Shown here: one piece after another, positions 5,590-5,897 of the stretch | Numbering within the stretch: the first letter of the stretch is position 1 | Layout: every line of letters starts with the position of its first letter | Assembly: GCA_023416055.1 (NCBI GenBank) | Contig: JAEZIH010000261.1 | Span: 1-5,897, forward strand | Source: Pseudomonadota bacterium | GTDB taxonomy: Bacteria; Pseudomonadota; Alphaproteobacteria; Caulobacterales; Caulobacteraceae | Length of the DNA: 5,897 nt | Direction: 5' to 3' | The notes under the pieces: generated by a model | The model's input: the letters and a program-made list of their open reading frames with translations, nothing else | Database searches by the model: none | Told to the model about the DNA's origin: nothing | Position numbers and translations under genes: made by a program

Positions 5590-5897
5590 ATGGCCAAAGG
5601 TCGGAACGGCCAGAAGAAAGCGTCCGGTCGCCTTTGGGCAGGCGCCGGAGCGGTCAGCATCGGGCTTCACATCGCCGTGCTGATGGCGGCCAGCCTGTCA
5701 GCGCGGGGGCCGGGGACGCCGCTGGTGGATCCTCCAACGCCGGTGACGGTGACCTTGTTCCGCCCGCCGCCGCCCGAACCGCCCCCGCCGCCTCCCGAAC
5801 CGGACGAGGAGGCTCCGGCCGCGGGCGGTGCGCCCGAGGAGGCCCCCGAGGCCGCGCCAGCCGCAGCGCCCGACCCTGTCCCGGAGCCGCCCCGCCC
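5590..5897 (+). CDS. TonB-type energy transducer, N-terminal part (3' end outside the window)
   Basis: The open frame runs to the right edge, giving 102 visible residues from ATG 5590. A basic N-terminus (AKGRNGQKKASGR) precedes one membrane segment at about 17-38, which contains S23-x-x-x-H27, the SxxxH arrangement needed for TonB to couple to ExbB/ExbD. Then comes a Pro-rich region with a P-E-P block at 59-71 and Glu/Ala/Pro repeats, as expected for the stretch crossing the periplasm. The C-terminal TonB domain that contacts outer-membrane receptors is not visible. The frame is open back to 5533, so ATG 5542 or TTG 5569 (AGGT about 9 nt upstream) could add up to 16 residues; no candidate has a strong Shine-Dalgarno. 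A TolA-like or other Pro-rich anchored protein is less likely given SxxxH. It is divergent from the OmpA-type lipoprotein gene. Confidence 0.82.
   Translation, partial: MAKGRNGQKKASGRLWAGAGAVSIGLHIAVLMAASLSARGPGTPLVDPPTPVTVTLFRPPPPEPPPPPPEPDEEAPAAGGAPEEAPEAAPAAAPDPVPEPPR

Overview
The window is GC-rich DNA (about 70% by eye) with very strong G/C preference at third codon positions. The protein families and gene styles point to an alphaproteobacterium of the Caulobacterales, most likely Brevundimonas or a close relative: a CPPGLA-K-NNGC-LPPGQ surface/periplasmic protein, a FAS1 lipoprotein, a second FliN-like switch protein, an OmpA-type lipoprotein and a TonB-type protein. That placement is inference from family resemblance. 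No rRNA, tRNA, CRISPR array, transposase or prophage gene is visible.

Layout from left to right. (1) Positions 1-920, + strand: the 3' part of a gene whose start lies before the window. Its frame is open from base 3 and encodes a charged Arg/Asp/Glu-rich stretch, a double-Cys CPPG/NNGC motif and three YRYxDGxxYxxD repeats. (2) 931-1506, +: a FAS1-domain lipoprotein 10 nt downstream, probably the same operon. (3) 1479-1775, -: a FliN/SpoA-domain protein whose 3' end overlaps the FAS1 gene by 28 bp in antisense. (4) 1806-2522, +: lipB, octanoyltransferase, divergent from the FliN-like gene with only 30 bp between the start codons. (5) 2526-2693, -: an unrecognised 55-residue ORF converging on lipB. 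(6) 2777-4702, -: a BCCT-family transporter. (7) 4827-5378, -: an OmpA-domain lipoprotein with a TTG start set by a clear Shine-Dalgarno. (8) A roughly 160-210 bp divergent regulatory region. (9) 5590 (or 5542) to the right edge, +: the N-terminus of a TonB-type protein, cut off by the window.

Functionally this looks like an ordinary chromosomal neighbourhood dominated by cell-envelope functions (two lipoproteins, a transporter, a TonB-type energy transducer, an exported CPPG/NNGC protein), with one lipoate-biosynthesis gene and one flagellar switch paralog. The genes do not form a single pathway. The largest gene-free stretch is under 250 bp. I found no convincing evidence of a new biological system. 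The points most worth a second look are the incompletely framed repeat protein at the left edge, the small ORF with a palindrome before its start, and the orphan FliN-like gene packed between FAS1 and lipB.
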